56,094 nt of DNA, from contig WHTA01000033.1 in NCBI GenBank assembly GCA_009379825.1, forward strand, positions 1-56,094. Reading direction: 5' to 3'. Positions 38,278-47,245 of this stretch are shown one piece after another; the first letter of the stretch is position 1, and every line of letters begins with the position of its first letter. The position numbers and the translations under genes were made by a program. The notes beneath the pieces are model-generated. The model was not told the origin of the DNA. It was given only the letters and a program-made list of their open reading frames with translations, and searched no databases. This DNA is from Streptosporangiales bacterium (lineage in GTDB: Bacteria > Actinomycetota > Actinomycetes > Streptosporangiales > WHST01).

Positions 38278-38949
38278 TCACTCGGCGCCGGGGGTGGTCC
38301 TGTTGGTCAGGACATGGTCGATCAGGCCGTACTCGAGGGCATCCTCGGCCGTCAAGATCTTGTCCCTGTCGATGTCGCGGTGCACCTGGTCGACGTCCTT
38401 GTTGCTGTGCCGGGCGACCAGCTCCTCCAGCAGCGAGCGCATCCGGAGGATCTCCCGCGCCTGGATCTCGATGTCGCTGGCCTGGCCGCCGCCCTCCTGG
38501 ATCGCCGGCTGGTGCAGCAGGATCCGCGCGTGCGCCAGGGCGGAGCGCTTGCCCTTGGTGCCCGCCGCCAGCAGCACGGCCGCCGCGGACGCCGCCTGGC
38601 CGATGCAGATGGTGCGAACATCTGGCCGGACGAACTGGATGGTGTCGTAGATCGCCGTGAGCGCGGTGAACGAGCCGCCGGGCGAGTTGATGTAGATCTG
38701 GATCTCCCGGTCGGGGTCCATCGACTCCAGGGTGAGCAGCTGCGCCATCACGTCGTTGGCCGACGTGTCGTCGACCTGCACACCCATGAAGATGATGCGG
38801 TCCTCGAAGAGTTTGTTGTACGGGTTCTGCTCCTTCACCCCGTACGACGTACGCTCCACGAACGACGGAATGACGTAGCGGCTCTCCGCCGGCGGCGCGC
38901 TCATCCGGTGATCCGGCAGGTGCAGACCACGGCCCTCGGGCTGGAACAT
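38278..38949 (-). CDS. clpP2: ATP-dependent Clp protease proteolytic subunit 2
   Basis: The protein has 223 residues. The catalytic Ser is in [19 protein letters not shown], the His in [12 protein letters not shown], and the Asp follows in the DID region. ATG 38949 has GAGGAGG upstream; the N-terminal 30 residues are propeptide-like. Actinobacterial ClpP2 pairs with ClpP1 in a mixed tetradecamer and docks ClpX. It lies 23 bp after clpP1. Confidence 0.96.
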   Translation of the reverse strand: MFQPEGRGLHLPDHRMSAPPAESRYVIPSFVERTSYGVKEQNPYNKLFEDRIIFMGVQVDDTSANDVMAQLLTLESMDPDREIQIYINSPGGSFTALTAIYDTIQFVRPDVRTICIGQAASAAAVLLAAGTKGKRSALAHARILLHQPAIQEGGGQASDIEIQAREILRMRSLLEELVARHSNKDVDQVHRDIDRDKILTAEDALEYGLIDHVLTNRTTPGAE

Positions 38950-38972
38950 CAAAGGTCCTCCTCGTCGACGCG

Positions 38973-39635
38973 TCAGGAGACGGTGCCGGACGGCATGTCG
39001 CCGGCGCTCAGGTACACGTGGTCGATGAACCCGTAGTCCTTCGCCTGGTCGGCGGTGAACCACCGGTCGCGGTCGCCGTCGCGCTCGATCTGCTCGACGG
39101 TCTTCCCGGTGCGCTCGGCGGTGATCTCCGCCATCTTGCGCTTCATGTGCAGCATCTGCTCGGCCTGGATGGCGATGTCGGAGGCGGTGCCACCGAAGCC
39201 ACCGTGCGGCTGGTGCATCAGCACCGACGCGTGCGGCGTGGCGTAGCGCTTGCCCTCGTTGCCCGCGGTCAGCAGGAACTGCCCCATCGAGGCGGCGAGG
39301 CCGACCACCACCGTGGCCACGTCGTTCGGCACGAACTGCATGGTGTCGTAGATCGCCATACCGGAGTAGACCGAACCACCAGGGCTGTTGATGTACAGCC
39401 AGATGTCCCGCTCCGGGTCCTCCGCGGACAGCAGCAGCAGCTGCGCGCAGACGGCGTTGGCGATCTCGTCGTCGATCGCCTTGCCGAGGAAGATGATGCG
39501 CTCACGCAACAACCGCCGGTAGACGTCGTCGTCGAGACCGGCAGGCGCCGCGCCACCGCCGGTGTGCCCTTGCGGCGTGACGACCGTGGGGCGACTGAAC
39601 GTCGGCGTGTTCTCGAGTGGTTTCACGCGCCTCAC
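38973..39635 (-). CDS. clpP1: ATP-dependent Clp protease proteolytic subunit 1
   Basis: The protein has 220 residues from GTG 39635; GTG 39626, three codons on, is an equally good start. Catalytic Ser in [19 protein letters not shown], His in [12 protein letters not shown]. It precedes clpP2 in the same transcript and follows tig, the usual actinobacterial order. A ClgR-like box lies about 80 bp upstream. Confidence 0.95.
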   Translation of the reverse strand: MRRVKPLENTPTFSRPTVVTPQGHTGGGAAPAGLDDDVYRRLLRERIIFLGKAIDDEIANAVCAQLLLLSAEDPERDIWLYINSPGGSVYSGMAIYDTMQFVPNDVATVVVGLAASMGQFLLTAGNEGKRYATPHASVLMHQPHGGFGGTASDIAIQAEQMLHMKRKMAEITAERTGKTVEQIERDGDRDRWFTADQAKDYGFIDHVYLSAGDMPSGTVS

Positions 39636-39713
39636 CTTCGCTTGCAGTTGGGGTAGATCTCGCCTGTGACACTAACCGACCGTCGGGGCCGGTTGAGGGT
39701 GGAACGGTTCGCT

Positions 39714-39730
39714 GTTCGCTGTCGGCGCAC
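39714..39730 (-). promoter_or_regulatory. ClgR-box candidate upstream of clpP1
   Basis: The minus-strand core CGCCGACAGCG followed by AAC fits the published ClgR consensus (CGCYNANRGCGWWS part) completely; only the upstream W positions deviate. ClgR activates clpP1-clpP2 in corynebacteria, mycobacteria and streptomycetes. The site lies between the tig stop and clpP1, at promoter distance. Confidence 0.5.
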
Positions 39731-39742
39731 CGGGCGCGCGGG

Positions 39743-41113
39743 CTACTTGTCCGCGTCCTCGGCAGCGGCGTCCTCGTCCGCACCGTCGGCCGCATCTTCG
39801 GCCGGCGCCTCGGGCGCCAGGTCGACGGTGTTGCCGGCGTCGTCGGTGACGGTCGCCTTGGCGACGACCGCCTCGAGCGCCTTGCCGCGCCTGACCTCAC
39901 CCCACAGCTGGTTGATCTGTCCGGACTGGAGCAGGTGGTCGGCGAACACCTGCGGCTCGACGCCCATCCTGGCGGCCATCTGGGTGATCTGCAGGCTCAG
40001 GTCCTGCTCCTCGACGGTGACTTCCTCGGAGTCCGCGATGTCGTCGAGCAGCCAGCCGGCGCGCACCGACTTGAGCGCGTTCTCGCGCAGCTCCTCGAGG
40101 TACTCGTCGTAGCCCCTGTCCTGGCTGGCGAGGTACTGCTCGAGGTCGAGCCCGGAGTTGCCGAGCTGCTGCTCGAGGTTGTCCTTGCGGCTGTTCACCT
40201 CTTCCTCGACCACGCTGTCGGGTACCGGGAAGTCGACCAGGTCGAGCAACGCGTCGAGCGCCTTCTCCTGTGCCTCGTTCGCCTGCTGGGAGGTGCGGCT
40301 GCGCTCCAGCCGCGACCGCAGGTCGTCGCGCAGCTCGGCGAGGGTGTCGTACTCGCTGGCGGTCTGGGCGAACTCGTCGTCCAGGTCGGGCAGCTGCTTC
40401 TCCTTCACCTGCTGCACGCTGACGGTCACGTCGGCCTGCTCGCCGGCGCGCTCCCCGAGCAGCGTGGTGTTGAACGTCTTGCTCTCCTCCGCGCTCATGC
40501 CGGCGAGCGCGTCGTCCAGGCCCTCCACCAGACCGCCGCGGCCGACCTCGTAGCTCATCCCGTTGACGCTGACGTCCTCGAGCTCCTCGCCGTCGACCTC
40601 CGCCTTCAGGTCGATCGACACGTAGTCGCCCTCCGCGACCGCGCGGTCGGCGCCGCGCAGCACGGCGAACCGCTCCCGCAGCCCGTCCAGCTGCTGGTCG
40701 ACCTCCTCGTCGCCGACCGCACCCGACTCCACCTGGATCTCGACGCCGGCGTAGTCGGGCAGCTCGAACTCAGGCCGGGTGTCGACCTCGGCGGTGAAGC
40801 TCAGCGGCGCGTCCTCGGCGAACTCCTTGATGTCCAGCTCCGGCTGACCGAGCGGCCGGACGTTCTCCTCCCGCAGCGCCTCGCCGTAGGCGCGCGGCAC
40901 CGCGTCCTGGATCGCCTGCTCGAGCACGACCCCGCGGCCGAGCCGCTGGTCGATGATCGCCGGTGGGACCTTGCCGCGGCGGAACCCGGGAATGTTCACT
41001 TGCTTGGCGACATCGCGGTACGCCTTGTCGAGGCTGGGCTTCAGCTCCTCGAACGACACCTCGACGGTGAGCTTCACCCGGGTCGGGTTCAGCCTCTCGA
41101 CCTCGGTCTTCAC
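39743..41113 (-). CDS. tig: Trigger factor
   Basis: The product has 456 residues from GTG 41113 (VKTEVERLNPTRVKLTVEV). The ribosome-docking signature appears as GFRRGKVPPAIIDQRLG. The FKBP-type isomerase domain spans about residues 160-240 (EGDYVSIDLKAEVDGE), and an acidic C-terminus (EDAADGADEDAAAEDADK) ends the chaperone arms. An AAGGAG site lies about ten bases upstream of the chosen start. It folds nascent chains at the ribosome exit. It is followed by clpP1-clpP2-clpX. Confidence 0.97.
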   Translation of the reverse strand: MKTEVERLNPTRVKLTVEVSFEELKPSLDKAYRDVAKQVNIPGFRRGKVPPAIIDQRLGRGVVLEQAIQDAVPRAYGEALREENVRPLGQPELDIKEFAEDAPLSFTAEVDTRPEFELPDYAGVEIQVESGAVGDEEVDQQLDGLRERFAVLRGADRAVAEGDYVSIDLKAEVDGEELEDVSVNGMSYEVGRGGLVEGLDDALAGMSAEESKTFNTTLLGERAGEQADVTVSVQQVKEKQLPDLDDEFAQTASEYDTLAELRDDLRSRLERSRTSQQANEAQEKALDALLDLVDFPVPDSVVEEEVNSRKDNLEQQLGNSGLDLEQYLASQDRGYDEYLEELRENALKSVRAGWLLDDIADSEEVTVEEQDLSLQITQMAARMGVEPQVFADHLLQSGQINQLWGEVRRGKALEAVVAKATVTDDAGNTVDLAPEAPAEDAADGADEDAAAEDADK

Positions 41114-41259
41114 GACGACATTGCTCCTTGTTGCGTAATGAATTGGTTGCCGCGCACACGCACCGACGCACCACGAGACTCCGCGGCGTAGGCGCAAGTC
41201 TAGGCCACCCGCGACGACGAACTCACCGGCCTCGCTGGAGCACCGGGCCGAGCCCGAGG

Positions 41260-42186
41260 TCAGCCTAGTTTGGGCACCGTCTTGCGGATCTCCGCGGTGA
41301 CGTCACGGAGGTGCTTGACCATCTGTAGGGCGGCGGGCAGCTGGTGCCTGCCGGTGGCGGTGGCGACGCTGACGGTGCGGACGAGCGCCGGCTCGTTCAG
41401 CGGCCGGACGACGAGACCGGGCGGGGTGGCCGGCAGGGTCAGCCACGGGGCGAGCGCCACGCCGAGGCCGGCCGCGACCAGCCCCCGTACGGTCATCTGG
41501 TCGTCGGTCCGGAACGCGATGTCCGGTTCGAACCCGGCCTGCCGGCAGGCCCGGGGCAGGACGTCGACGGTGGAGCCGTGGTGGACGCCCTGGATCCAGC
41601 GCTCCTCGGCGAGGTCGGTGAGCGCGACCCTGCTCCGGTGGGCGAGCGGGTGGTCGGCGGGCAGGGCGATGCCGAGCGGGTCGACGAGCAGGCGCTGCAG
41701 GTGGACGCCGCCAGGCTTCTCCACGGGGACGACGGGGAACTCCGCGACGAGCGCCACGTCCAGCTGGTGCGCGGCGAGCGCGGGCAGCGACTCGTCGATG
41801 TCCGCCTCCACCAGGTCCAGCCGTACGTTCGGGTAGCGCGCCTGGAATGCGCGCACGGCCTGCGGCATGAGCGTGGCGTTCGCGGTGACGAACGAGCCCA
41901 GGCGCAGCCGGCCACCCTCGCCGCCGGCGATCGCGGCCAGTGACATCTCCGCGGCGCGCAGCTCGGTGAGGATCGTGTCGGTGTGCTCGACCAGCGCGCG
42001 GCCGGCCTCGGTGAGCCGCACCCCGCGCGGGTGCCGCTCCAGCAGCTGCGCGCCGGCCTCCCGCTCGAGCGCGCCGATCTGCTGCGAGACCGCGGACGTC
42101 GTGTAGGAAAGCGCCGCCGCCGCCTTGGTGAGGGAGCCGTGGCGGGCGATCTCGTGGAGTACGCGGAGGCGGTGCATCTCGAGCAT
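41260..42186 (-). CDS. LysR-family transcriptional regulator
   Basis: The protein has 308 residues. The N-terminal winged HTH reads GSLTKAAAALSYTTSAVSQQI, with LERHPRGVRLTEAGRAL. The rest is the two-lobed effector domain (LRLGSFVTANATLMPQAV, DVALVAEF, RTDDQMTVRGLVAAGLGVAL). It is divergent from a five-gene operon, the classic arrangement for a LysR activator. The gap contains a perfect TAAAGCA-T-TGCTTTA palindrome. The effector is probably the substrate of that operon, and I cannot name it. Confidence 0.92.
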   Translation of the reverse strand: MLEMHRLRVLHEIARHGSLTKAAAALSYTTSAVSQQIGALEREAGAQLLERHPRGVRLTEAGRALVEHTDTILTELRAAEMSLAAIAGGEGGRLRLGSFVTANATLMPQAVRAFQARYPNVRLDLVEADIDESLPALAAHQLDVALVAEFPVVPVEKPGGVHLQRLLVDPLGIALPADHPLAHRSRVALTDLAEERWIQGVHHGSTVDVLPRACRQAGFEPDIAFRTDDQMTVRGLVAAGLGVALAPWLTLPATPPGLVVRPLNEPALVRTVSVATATGRHQLPAALQMVKHLRDVTAEIRKTVPKLG

Positions 42187-42196
42187 GAAGCCACGT

Positions 42197-42238
42197 TAAA
42201 GCATTGCTTTAGCACTCTTCAATTGTCGTTAAGTCAAT
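42197..42238. promoter_or_regulatory. LysR operator candidates
   Basis: TAAAGCA/TGCTTTA with one central base (42197-42211) lies 11 bp before the LysR start and is a T-N11-A type site. A second symmetric site, ATTG (42222-42225) and CAAT (42235-42238), sits closer to the amidohydrolase start (42259). Two sites in one gap fit the recognition and activation sites of LysR proteins. Confidence 0.5.
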
Positions 42239-42258
42239 GCGGATAGCACGATCCTGCT

Positions 42259-43473
42259 GTGGAACGGATCGAGGCGGACCTGATGGTCCCGGGTCGCGGC
42301 GCCCCCGTACGCGACGCGGTAGTGGTCCTGGACGACGGCCGCATCGCGTACGCGGGCCCGGCCGCCGACGCACCCCGCACCAGCGGCGAGGCGACGCGCG
42401 TGGCGACGGTGCTGCCCGGGCTGTGGGACTGCCACACGCACCTGTTCGGCTGCCGCGCCCTCGACCTCACCCAGCTGCCGATGGAACCCGTCGCGATCCG
42501 CGCCGCCAGGTGCACGCACGACCTGCGGGCCGCGCTCGATGCCGGCGTGACGTCTGTACGCGAGGTCGGCGGGCTCGGCGTGTACCTCGCGCGGGTGGTC
42601 GCGGAGGTGGCCGGACCCACGGTGTACGCGGCGGGCGCGATGCTCGCCACCACAGGCGGCCACGCCGACCTGCACTCGCTACCGCTCCCCTGGGTCGTCG
42701 ACTACGCGGCGCGCGGCGGCGAGCTACGCGTCTGCGACGGCGTCGACGACTGCATGCGCGCGACCCGCGAGATGCTCAGGCGCGACGCGAAGCTCGTCAA
42801 GGTGTGCGCGACCGGCGGTGCACTGTCGGAGGTCGACGACCCGCGGCACCAGCAGTTCGCGCTCGCCGAGCTGCGCGCGATCGTCGAGGTGGCGGCGCTC
42901 GCCGACCGCGTCGTCGCCGCGCACTGCCACGGACGCGCCGGGATCATGGTCGCGCTCGAAGCCGGGGTGCGCACCATCGAGCACGGCACCTACCTGGACG
43001 ACGAGGCGTGCGCCGCGATGCTCGACGCCGGTGCGGTCCTCGTGTCGACGCGGCTGGTGATCGAGGACGTGCTGAGCGCGTCGGCGGCACCGCCGTACGC
43101 CGTCGAGAAGCTCGAGGCGATGAGCGACACGCATGCGAAGGCGTTGCTGCTCGCGCACGAACACGGCGTACCGATCGCTCTCGGCACCGACATCGCCGTC
43201 ACCGGCGACGGGCTGCCAGCGTCCTGGGGCCGCCACGGTCGCGAGCTCCGTCACCTGGTCGCCGCGGGACTGACGCCACTGCAGGCGATAGAGGCGGCGA
43301 CCGCGAACGGGCCGCTCACGCTCGGCCCGCAGGCGCCGCAGAGCGGGCAGCTCACCGCGGGCCACGACGCCGACGTCATCGCCGTCGACGCCGACCCGCT
43401 CGCCGACATCGCCACACTCGGCGACCCGGCACACGTCGTCGGCGTCTGGAAACACGGACGCCGCGTGAAGTAG
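42259..43473 (+). CDS. Amidohydrolase (imidazolonepropionase/prolidase-like)
   Basis: The protein has 404 residues. The metal-binding blocks are LPGLWDCHTHLFG (HxH), KVCATGG for the Lys ligand, VVAAHCHGRAGI, TIEHGTYLDDE and ALGTDIAV (Asp). The N- and C-terminal beta sandwich carries GRIAYAGPAAD and GHDADVIAVDADPL. It hydrolyses an amide or peptide-like bond. GTG 42259 is the start, with no ribosome binding site, so the operon mRNA may begin near it. It is the first gene of the LysR-linked operon. Confidence 0.88.
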   Translation: MERIEADLMVPGRGAPVRDAVVVLDDGRIAYAGPAADAPRTSGEATRVATVLPGLWDCHTHLFGCRALDLTQLPMEPVAIRAARCTHDLRAALDAGVTSVREVGGLGVYLARVVAEVAGPTVYAAGAMLATTGGHADLHSLPLPWVVDYAARGGELRVCDGVDDCMRATREMLRRDAKLVKVCATGGALSEVDDPRHQQFALAELRAIVEVAALADRVVAAHCHGRAGIMVALEAGVRTIEHGTYLDDEACAAMLDAGAVLVSTRLVIEDVLSASAAPPYAVEKLEAMSDTHAKALLLAHEHGVPIALGTDIAVTGDGLPASWGRHGRELRHLVAAGLTPLQAIEAATANGPLTLGPQAPQSGQLTAGHDADVIAVDADPLADIATLGDPAHVVGVWKHGRRVK

Positions 43474-43490
43474 CGACCAAGGAGGCAGAG

Positions 43491-44459
43491 ATGACCCAGA
43501 CCGTCGACACCGCGCAAGGTGTCGCGAAGGGCTCACCGTTCGGCGCGCCGTTCGACTGGGTGTACGTCGACGACGACTTCGTCCGGGCGGACGACGCGCG
43601 CGTCAGCGTGCACGCGAGCACCCTGTCGTACGGCACCGGCACGCTGGAGGGCATCCGTGCCTGCTGGAACGACGACCATCAACAGCTGTACCTGTTCGAG
43701 GCGGAGGCACACTACAGGCGGCTGCACGACTCCGCGCGCATCCTCGGACTTGAGCTGCGACCGTCGGTCGACGAGCTGGTCGAGACCAGCGCAGAGCTGT
43801 TGCGCCGCAACGACGCACGCTGCGACACGTACCTGCGGCCGCTGCTGTTCCTCAGCGGCGAGGTGCTGCCCGTACGGATGCACGACATCGCCACCAGGCT
43901 GTCCATCGCGGCGACGCCGGTGGCGGGCGACTACGCGAACCCGGCGGGCGTCAGGTGCGCGGTGAGCTCGTGGCGGCGTACGCCAGACGCCGTCATGCCG
44001 AACCGCGCGAAGCTCATCGGCGGCTACGTCGGCCCGGCCTTGGCGAAGACCGAGGCGGCCAGAGCCGGTTACGACGAGGCGATCCTGCTCACCGTGGACG
44101 GTTACGTCGCCGAGGGGACGACGTCGAACATCTTCGTCCGCCGCGGCGACACCTGGCTGACGCCGCCGGCGACCGACGACATCCTCGAGGGCATCACCCG
44201 CAGGCAGGTGCTGCAGCTGCTCGCCGACGCACGCAAACCCGCCACACAGCGGCGGATCCACCGCAGCGAGCTGTACGTCGCCGACGAGATCCTGCTCTGC
44301 GGCACCGCGTCGCTCGTCGTACCTGTGGTCGAGGTCGACGGGCGGCAGGTGGGCGACGGCAGGCCTGGCGACGACACGTTGGACCTGCGGAGGCAGCTCG
44401 TCGAAGCGGCCAGGCGGGACAGCTTCGGCCACCCCGAGTGGACCACCCCGGTTTACTGA
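43491..44459 (+). CDS. Class IV aminotransferase (branched-chain amino acid aminotransferase-like)
   Basis: The protein has 322 residues. Fold-type IV PLP motifs are present: STLSYGTGTLEGIRAC, YLRPLLFLSGEVL, the Lys in MPNRAKLIGGYVG, and EGTTSNIFVRRGDTWLTP, ILEGITRR. AAGGAGG lies at ideal spacing from ATG 43491. It resembles IlvE but sits in a catabolic-looking cluster, so it may deaminate an amino acid released by the amidohydrolase. That link is inference. Confidence 0.88.
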   Translation: MTQTVDTAQGVAKGSPFGAPFDWVYVDDDFVRADDARVSVHASTLSYGTGTLEGIRACWNDDHQQLYLFEAEAHYRRLHDSARILGLELRPSVDELVETSAELLRRNDARCDTYLRPLLFLSGEVLPVRMHDIATRLSIAATPVAGDYANPAGVRCAVSSWRRTPDAVMPNRAKLIGGYVGPALAKTEAARAGYDEAILLTVDGYVAEGTTSNIFVRRGDTWLTPPATDDILEGITRRQVLQLLADARKPATQRRIHRSELYVADEILLCGTASLVVPVVEVDGRQVGDGRPGDDTLDLRRQLVEAARRDSFGHPEWTTPVY

Positions 44460-44473
44460 AAGGACACCAGCTC

Positions 44474-44851
44474 ATGAGCGACACGTTCAACCAACTCGAC
44501 ACGATCCGGCCGAAGCAGATCTGGGACGGCGTACTCGCGCGCATGGTGGAGTCCGAGCTCATCACCATGGCGATCGTCGAGCTCGAACCGAACAGCGCCG
44601 TGCTCGAACACCAGCACGTGAACGAGCAGCTCGGGTTCGTCATCGAGGGTTCCATCACGTTCACCGTCGACGGCGAGACCAAGGAGATCGGGCCAGGCGG
44701 CACCTGGCGCATCCTCGCCGACGTCCCGCACCGCGCAGCCGCGGGCCCCGACGGCGCCACGGTCGCCGAGGTGTACTCGCCGGTCCGTGCCGACTGGTCT
44801 GCCCTCGACTCGGTGGACCCGGTGCCTCCGCGCTGGCCGTCGCAGGCATGA
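44474..44851 (+). CDS. Cupin-domain protein
   Basis: The protein has 125 residues. The cupin motif HQHVNEQLGFVIEGSITFTV has two His and one Glu ligands, and the second motif is VPHRAAAGPDG. It is a single-domain beta barrel, either a small dioxygenase, isomerase or sugar/acid-binding protein. An AAAGGA site precedes it, and its TGA overlaps the next ATG (ATGA), so it is coupled to the dehydrogenase. Confidence 0.85.
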   Translation: MSDTFNQLDTIRPKQIWDGVLARMVESELITMAIVELEPNSAVLEHQHVNEQLGFVIEGSITFTVDGETKEIGPGGTWRILADVPHRAAAGPDGATVAEVYSPVRADWSALDSVDPVPPRWPSQA

Positions 44852-45705
44852 AGGCCCTCGTCGCCACCGGCGACGACGACCTCGTCGAGTTCCGCGACGT
44901 CGACCCGCCGGCCGCCGGCCCTGGCGAGGTGCTCGTCGACGTGCGCGCCGTATCGCTGAACCGCGGCGAGCTGCACAGGCTGCGGTCAGCCGCGGCCGGC
45001 TGGCGTCCCGGCTGGGACTTCGCGGGCACGGTCGCCGCGGACTCCGCGTTCCCCGCCGGCACCCCGGTGTGTGGGCTCGCAACCGGCGGCAGCTGGGCGG
45101 AGCGCGTCTGCGTACCGGACGACCGGCTGACGTGCGTACCGCCGGCGGTGCCGCTGTCGCGAGCGGCGGCACTGCCGGTAGCCGGCCTCACCGCCCTGCG
45201 GACGCTGCGCCTCGCCGGCGAGCTGACCGGCAGACGCGTCCACGTCACCGGCTCGTCCGGAGGCGTCGGCGGCTACGCCGTCGACCTGGCGCGCCGTGCC
45301 GGCGCCCGGGTGGTGGCAGCGGCCGACGAAGGGTGCGACGTCGTACTCGAGTCGGTCGGGGGCGGCTCGCTGGCCGCCGCGCTGGCCGCCGTAGCGCCCG
45401 GCGGCCTGGTGGTCTCGTTCGGCAACTCGGCGCGCGAGCAGGCGACGTTCGACCCGAGCGCCTTCTACCCGAGACAGGCCATGCTGCGCGGCTACTACCT
45501 GCTGGACGACGTCATCGCCGACCCGCCGGCGGCCGACCTCGCTCACCTCGTCCACCTGGTGGCCAACGGTGAGCTGCGCAACGACGTGACCCACGTCGCC
45601 GACTGGCTGCACGCACGGACAGCACTCACCGACATGCGCGAACGCCGGCTGCACGGCAAGGCGGTGCTCGAAGTGACCCGATGCCATTCCGCGAGGAGCC
45701 GATGA
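44848..45705 (+). CDS. Quinone-oxidoreductase-like MDR dehydrogenase, shortened
   Basis: The protein has 285 residues. The GroES-like domain (EVLVDVRAVSLNRGELHRLR, GWDFAGTV) and the start of the Rossmann domain (HVTGSSGGVGGYAVDLARRAGARVV) are clear. Normally about 35 more residues separate that strand from DVVLESVGG; here only AAADEGC remains. The gap is in frame and without a stop. Cofactor binding may be altered. It overlaps both neighbours by 4 bp (ATGA), so it is translated with them. Confidence 0.82.
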   Translation: MKALVATGDDDLVEFRDVDPPAAGPGEVLVDVRAVSLNRGELHRLRSAAAGWRPGWDFAGTVAADSAFPAGTPVCGLATGGSWAERVCVPDDRLTCVPPAVPLSRAAALPVAGLTALRTLRLAGELTGRRVHVTGSSGGVGGYAVDLARRAGARVVAAADEGCDVVLESVGGGSLAAALAAVAPGGLVVSFGNSAREQATFDPSAFYPRQAMLRGYYLLDDVIADPPAADLAHLVHLVANGELRNDVTHVADWLHARTALTDMRERRLHGKAVLEVTRCHSARSR

Positions 45706-46853
45706 TGACGGTCGACCATTTCCTGCTGCCACCGGAGCATCGGCTGCTCCGCGACACCGTACGTACCGTCGCCGAGGCGGAGATCGCACCGCACGCCGCA
45801 CGCGCGGACGAGTCCGGTGAGTTCCCCCGCGCGTCGCTCGACGCACTGGTACGCAACCGGCTGCACGCCGTGCACCTGCCCGAGCCGGTCGGCGGGGAGG
45901 GCGCGGACGCACTGGCGTCCTGCCTCGTCGTCGAGGAGGTCGCCCGGGCGTGCGCGACCACCTCGCTGGTGCCTGCGGTGAACAAGGTCGCGACGCTGCC
46001 GCTGCTCCTCGCCGGGTCGGAGGAACAGCGCAAGCGCTACCTCCCGCCGGTGGCGACCGACGGCGCGCTGTTCTCTTACGCGCTGTCCGAACCAGACGCG
46101 GGCAGCGACACCTCCGCACTCCGCACCAGAGCCGTCCGCGACGGGGACCACTACGTGCTCAACGGCGCGAAACGCTGGATCACGCACGCCGGTATCGCCA
46201 CGTACTACACGGTGCTGGCGGTCACGGACCCCGACCGCGGGATGGACGGCATCTCCGCGTTCGTGGTGGAGGCGAGCGACCCCGGCGTCGTCATCGGCAG
46301 GCGGGAACGCAAGATGGGCCTGCGCAGCTCACCGACCTGCGAGGTGCTCTTCGAAGACTGCCGTATCCCCTGTGACCGCTTGATCGGCGCACCTGGCACC
46401 GGCATGCGCACGGCGTTGCGGGCACTGGGCCACAGCCGCGTCGCGATCGCCGCCCAGGCCGTCGGCATCGCGCAGGGCGCACTCGACCACGCGCGCAGGT
46501 CCGTCACCCAGCGCGTACAGTTCGGCCGCCCGATCGGCGACTTCCAAGGCATCCGCTTCATGCTCGCCGACATGGCGATGCAGCTGGAGGCGGCCCGCCA
46601 GCTCACCTACGCGGCGGCGGCCCGTTCCGACCACGACAGCGCCGACCTCGCGTGCTTCTCCTCCGCCGCCAAGTGCTACGCCTCCGACACCGCCATGTCC
46701 GTAACCACGGACGCCGTGCAGCTCCTGGGCGGCGACGGCTACACCCGCGACCACCCGGTCGAACGCATGATGCGCGACGCCAAGGTCACCCAGATCTACG
46801 AAGGCACCAACCAGATCCAACGCCTGGTGCTGGCCAAGCACGTGCTCAGCTGA
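45702..46853 (+). CDS. Acyl-CoA dehydrogenase
   Basis: The product has about 383 residues from ATG 45702 (or 45705). FAD and substrate motifs: YALSEPDAGSDTSALRT, WITHAGIATYYTV, and FGRPIGDFQGIRFMLADMA. The catalytic Glu is in RDAKVTQIYEGTNQIQRL. It would oxidise an acyl-CoA produced after transamination and decarboxylation of a branched-chain or related acid, which fits the upstream aminotransferase. It is the last gene of the operon. Confidence 0.92.
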   Translation: MMTVDHFLLPPEHRLLRDTVRTVAEAEIAPHAARADESGEFPRASLDALVRNRLHAVHLPEPVGGEGADALASCLVVEEVARACATTSLVPAVNKVATLPLLLAGSEEQRKRYLPPVATDGALFSYALSEPDAGSDTSALRTRAVRDGDHYVLNGAKRWITHAGIATYYTVLAVTDPDRGMDGISAFVVEASDPGVVIGRRERKMGLRSSPTCEVLFEDCRIPCDRLIGAPGTGMRTALRALGHSRVAIAAQAVGIAQGALDHARRSVTQRVQFGRPIGDFQGIRFMLADMAMQLEAARQLTYAAAARSDHDSADLACFSSAAKCYASDTAMSVTTDAVQLLGGDGYTRDHPVERMMRDAKVTQIYEGTNQIQRLVLAKHVLS

Positions 46854-46919
46854 AGTCCCTGGCGGCGGCCTGGGCAGGTCTCCTGGTGGACACCCTGCCC
46901 CGGTCGCCGCCTCGGTCCG

Positions 46920-46994
46920 TCGGGGCGCCCGGATTCGAACCGGGGGCCTCTGGCACCCAAAGCCAGCACGCTAACCAAGCTGCGCCACGCCCCG
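46920..46994 (-). tRNA. tRNA-Pro(TGG)
   Basis: Acceptor CGGGGCG pairs with CGCCCCG, anticodon stem CTGGC/GCCAG holds loop TTTGGGT with anticodon TGG, and the T-arm is CCCGGTTCGAATCCGGG-like. CCA is not encoded. It is intact and does not host an element here. Confidence 0.93.
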
Positions 46995-47070
46995 CCGGTC
47001 GTCCCTCGGACGCCCGTAAGCGATACGCTACCGCGTGCGGTACCCAGCCCGTGCGACCATGGGTACCTAC

Positions 47071-47145
47071 GCGGGTGTAGCTCAATGGCCAGAGTCCCAG
47101 CCTTCCAAGCTGGTTATGCGGGTTCGATTCCCGTCACCCGCTCCA
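47071..47145 (+). tRNA. tRNA-Gly(TCC), attachment site of the right-hand element
   Basis: Acceptor GCGGGTG pairs with CACCCGC. The anticodon stem CCAGC/GCTGG has loop CTTCCAA, anticodon TCC. The T-arm is GCGGGTTCGATTCCCGT. CCA is encoded (47143-47145). The integrase gene lies 100 bp beyond its 3' end, so the 3' half is the probable attachment core, with the second copy beyond the window. Confidence 0.95.
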
Positions 47146-47154
47146 CACGCAGAA

Positions 47155-47192
47155 ACCGCCCCTGACCAGCAGCGACACCGGTCCGGGGCGGT
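47155..47192 (+). terminator. Hairpin after tRNA-Gly
   Basis: ACCGCCCC (47155-47162) pairs with GGGGCGGT (47185-47192). It lies ten bases past the tRNA and may terminate its transcript, or be an integrase arm site, since it lies within the element. Confidence 0.4.
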
Positions 47193-47245
47193 TCGTGGTC
47201 GGCAGCCATGTTCAGTTAGCCCTACCGCGTGCGATTAACGTGCGA

